Source: JAYZVT01 sp050248375
GTDB taxonomy: Bacteria; Pseudomonadota; Alphaproteobacteria; Rhizobiales; Methyloligellaceae
Direction: 5' to 3'
NCBI GenBank assembly: GCA_050248375.1
Contig: JBFWSL010000008.1
Location: forward strand, 1 to 30,373
DNA: 30,373 nt
The notes beneath the pieces are model-generated. The model was given only the letters and a program-made list of their open reading frames with translations. It was not told where the DNA came from and did no database searches. Below, in pieces: positions 29,496 through 30,373 of the stretch (positions are counted from its first letter, which is position 1; the number at the start of each line of letters is the position of its first letter). The translations under genes were made by a program, and so were the position numbers.

Positions 29496-30373
29496 ATGGC
29501 TGGCTACACGGATAGACCGTCTTTTCCGGGAAACCCGCACAGGGGAGCGTCGCGGCAGTCGCCGCGGGCACGGGCGCCCGGCGGCCTGCGTGACAGGCTG
29601 GCCGAGCTAAACGCCGGCCCCGCCCGCACCGCGCCCCCGAACGCCGCCCGCAGCGCGCGCCGCAGGGATGACGAGACCATCCGCTCTCTCGGCGAATGGA
29701 TCGACGAGATCAACCGTCAGCCCGCGGTCTATGACACCGGCATCAAGATCACCACTCCCGAGGTCTGGCCGCCCGCGCCTGACGGCTCTCCCCGCGAGGG
29801 CATCGCCCCGTGGAAGCTGGCCCGCAGGCGCGAACTCGCCAGCCGCTATGGTCCCCTGATCGCCGTCGCGGCACTCGCCGTCCTCTATTTCGGCTATGAC
29901 GCCGTCATCAAGCGCAACGGGGCCATCGTCCACGAAGCCGGGCCCGCCGCGGTCACCCCGGCGAGGACGCTGCCGCTCGTCGAGGAGCGGCCGCCCCATG
30001 CCGGAGCCGTTCCCGCGCGCGCGCCCTTCCGTATCGCAGTCGCACCGCTGACGGCGGGCCGGCCGTCGGCGGTCAACGTCACCGCGACCGGCGCCGCCGT
30101 GAGCGGCGATGCCGTGTTCGCCTTCTCGGGGCTGCCTTCGGGCGCCAGCCTCTCGGCGGGAAGCTTCGCTGACGGCCGCTGGACCTTCACTCCGCGTGAG
30201 CTGCCCGGCCTGACGCTGACGCCGCACGCCGCCTATCAGGGCGAGCTGGTCTTCAAGGCCGCCCTCATGCGCGACGGAACCGAGCTGCACAGCGAAAGTC
30301 TCAGCCTGCCGGTGCGGACCGCGAGCATGGAACCACGCCAGCCGGCCATGGCCGTGGCGGCCACGGCCTCACC
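29496..30373 (+). CDS. Membrane-anchored protein with Ig-like periplasmic part (3' truncated)
   Basis: The frame is open from the ATG at 29496 to the window end (292 codons), so the gene is incomplete. AAAGG lies 8 bases before the ATG. Residues 1-115 are cytoplasmic-type: a basic, Arg/Pro-rich low-complexity head, then a better ordered patch SLGEWIDEINRQPAVYDTGI and TPEVWPPAPDGSPREG. One hydrophobic helix follows (about 118-136, LIAVAALAVLYFGYDAVI). After it comes a Pro/Ala linker and a region near 190-275 with FSGLPSGASLSAG, GRWTFTPRELPGL and YQGELVFKAALMRDG, resembling Ig-like or cadherin-like repeats of bacterial envelope proteins. I do not recognise the family. It has a 327-base gap upstream, so it is probably a separate transcription unit. 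Confidence 0.7.
   Translation, partial: MAGYTDRPSFPGNPHRGASRQSPRARAPGGLRDRLAELNAGPARTAPPNAARSARRRDDETIRSLGEWIDEINRQPAVYDTGIKITTPEVWPPAPDGSPREGIAPWKLARRRELASRYGPLIAVAALAVLYFGYDAVIKRNGAIVHEAGPAAVTPARTLPLVEERPPHAGAVPARAPFRIAVAPLTAGRPSAVNVTATGAAVSGDAVFAFSGLPSGASLSAGSFADGRWTFTPRELPGLTLTPHAAYQGELVFKAALMRDGTELHSESLSLPVRTASMEPRQPAMAVAATAS

Noticed and set aside
29397..29520. Short plus-strand open frame before the right-end gene
   Set aside because: It overlaps the start of the better supported gene in another frame, has no ribosome site and no hydrophobic or domain pattern.
1..30373. CRISPR arrays, tRNA or rRNA genes, insertion sequences, prophage or plasmid markers
   Set aside because: No spaced direct repeats of CRISPR type, cloverleaf-like segments, transposases or phage structural genes were seen; the only recombinase is XerD with chromosomal synteny.

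Overview
The window is a GC-rich, gene-dense stretch of a bacterial chromosome, most likely from an alphaproteobacterium. The best guess within the class is something near Rhodospirillales; order-level placement is inference. The support is gene order and gene type: the run secA, parvulin, argJ, mutT, methyltransferase, comF, glutaredoxin, nitrilase, DUF1178, ubiG, lysC, ptsP is a familiar alphaproteobacterial neighbourhood, as is xerD, small membrane protein, aroK, aroB, CBS/DUF21 protein, and the cluster bolA, J-domain protein, cobS, cobT. No rRNA, tRNA, insertion sequence, prophage or CRISPR array was seen.

Layout. Positions 1-10.8 kb are mainly minus-strand genes: ptsP (nitrogen PTS enzyme I) and lysC (aspartate kinase), then, after the plus-strand ubiG (ubiquinone methylation), a translationally coupled trio DUF1178-nitrilase-glutaredoxin read from right to left, and comF. 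A plus-strand methyltransferase-like gene follows, then a minus-strand set: Flp-type pilin, mutT, argJ and a secreted parvulin. Positions 11.2-15.8 kb are plus-strand secA and an SLC13-type carrier with regulatory RCK_C domains. Positions 15.8-20.2 kb are minus strand: two paralogous L,D-transpeptidases (one membrane-anchored, one lipoprotein), accA, xerD and a 46-residue membrane microprotein. Positions 20.3-23.4 kb are the overlapping aroK-aroB-DUF21/CBS operon, then an OmpA-domain periplasmic protein, divergent bolA / zinc-finger J-domain protein, cobS-cobT (AAA+ and VWA subunits of aerobic cobaltochelatase), a phytase-like esterase-family exported protein, and a membrane-anchored protein cut by the right edge.

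Themes. The genes are mostly core: amino acid and shikimate synthesis (lysC, argJ, aroK, aroB), fatty acid synthesis (accA), quinone and cobalamin synthesis, protein export (secA plus a periplasmic parvulin), envelope maintenance (two transpeptidases, OmpA-domain protein), thiol chemistry (glutaredoxin, nitrilase, BolA) and chromosome dimer resolution (xerD). Packing is extreme: four ATGA start/stop overlaps on the same strand, and two convergent pairs that share a palindromic tetranucleotide as both stop codons.

I did not find a clearly new multi-gene system. The observations most worth checking are the glutaredoxin leader, where a strong Shine-Dalgarno sequence is separated from the start by a hairpin; the tandem transpeptidases with a dyad and CtrA-like box upstream; the orphan Flp pilin inside a core syntenic block; the methyltransferase-like protein without a recognisable SAM-binding glycine motif; the octapeptide-repeat tail on XerD; and the truncated membrane protein at the right end.
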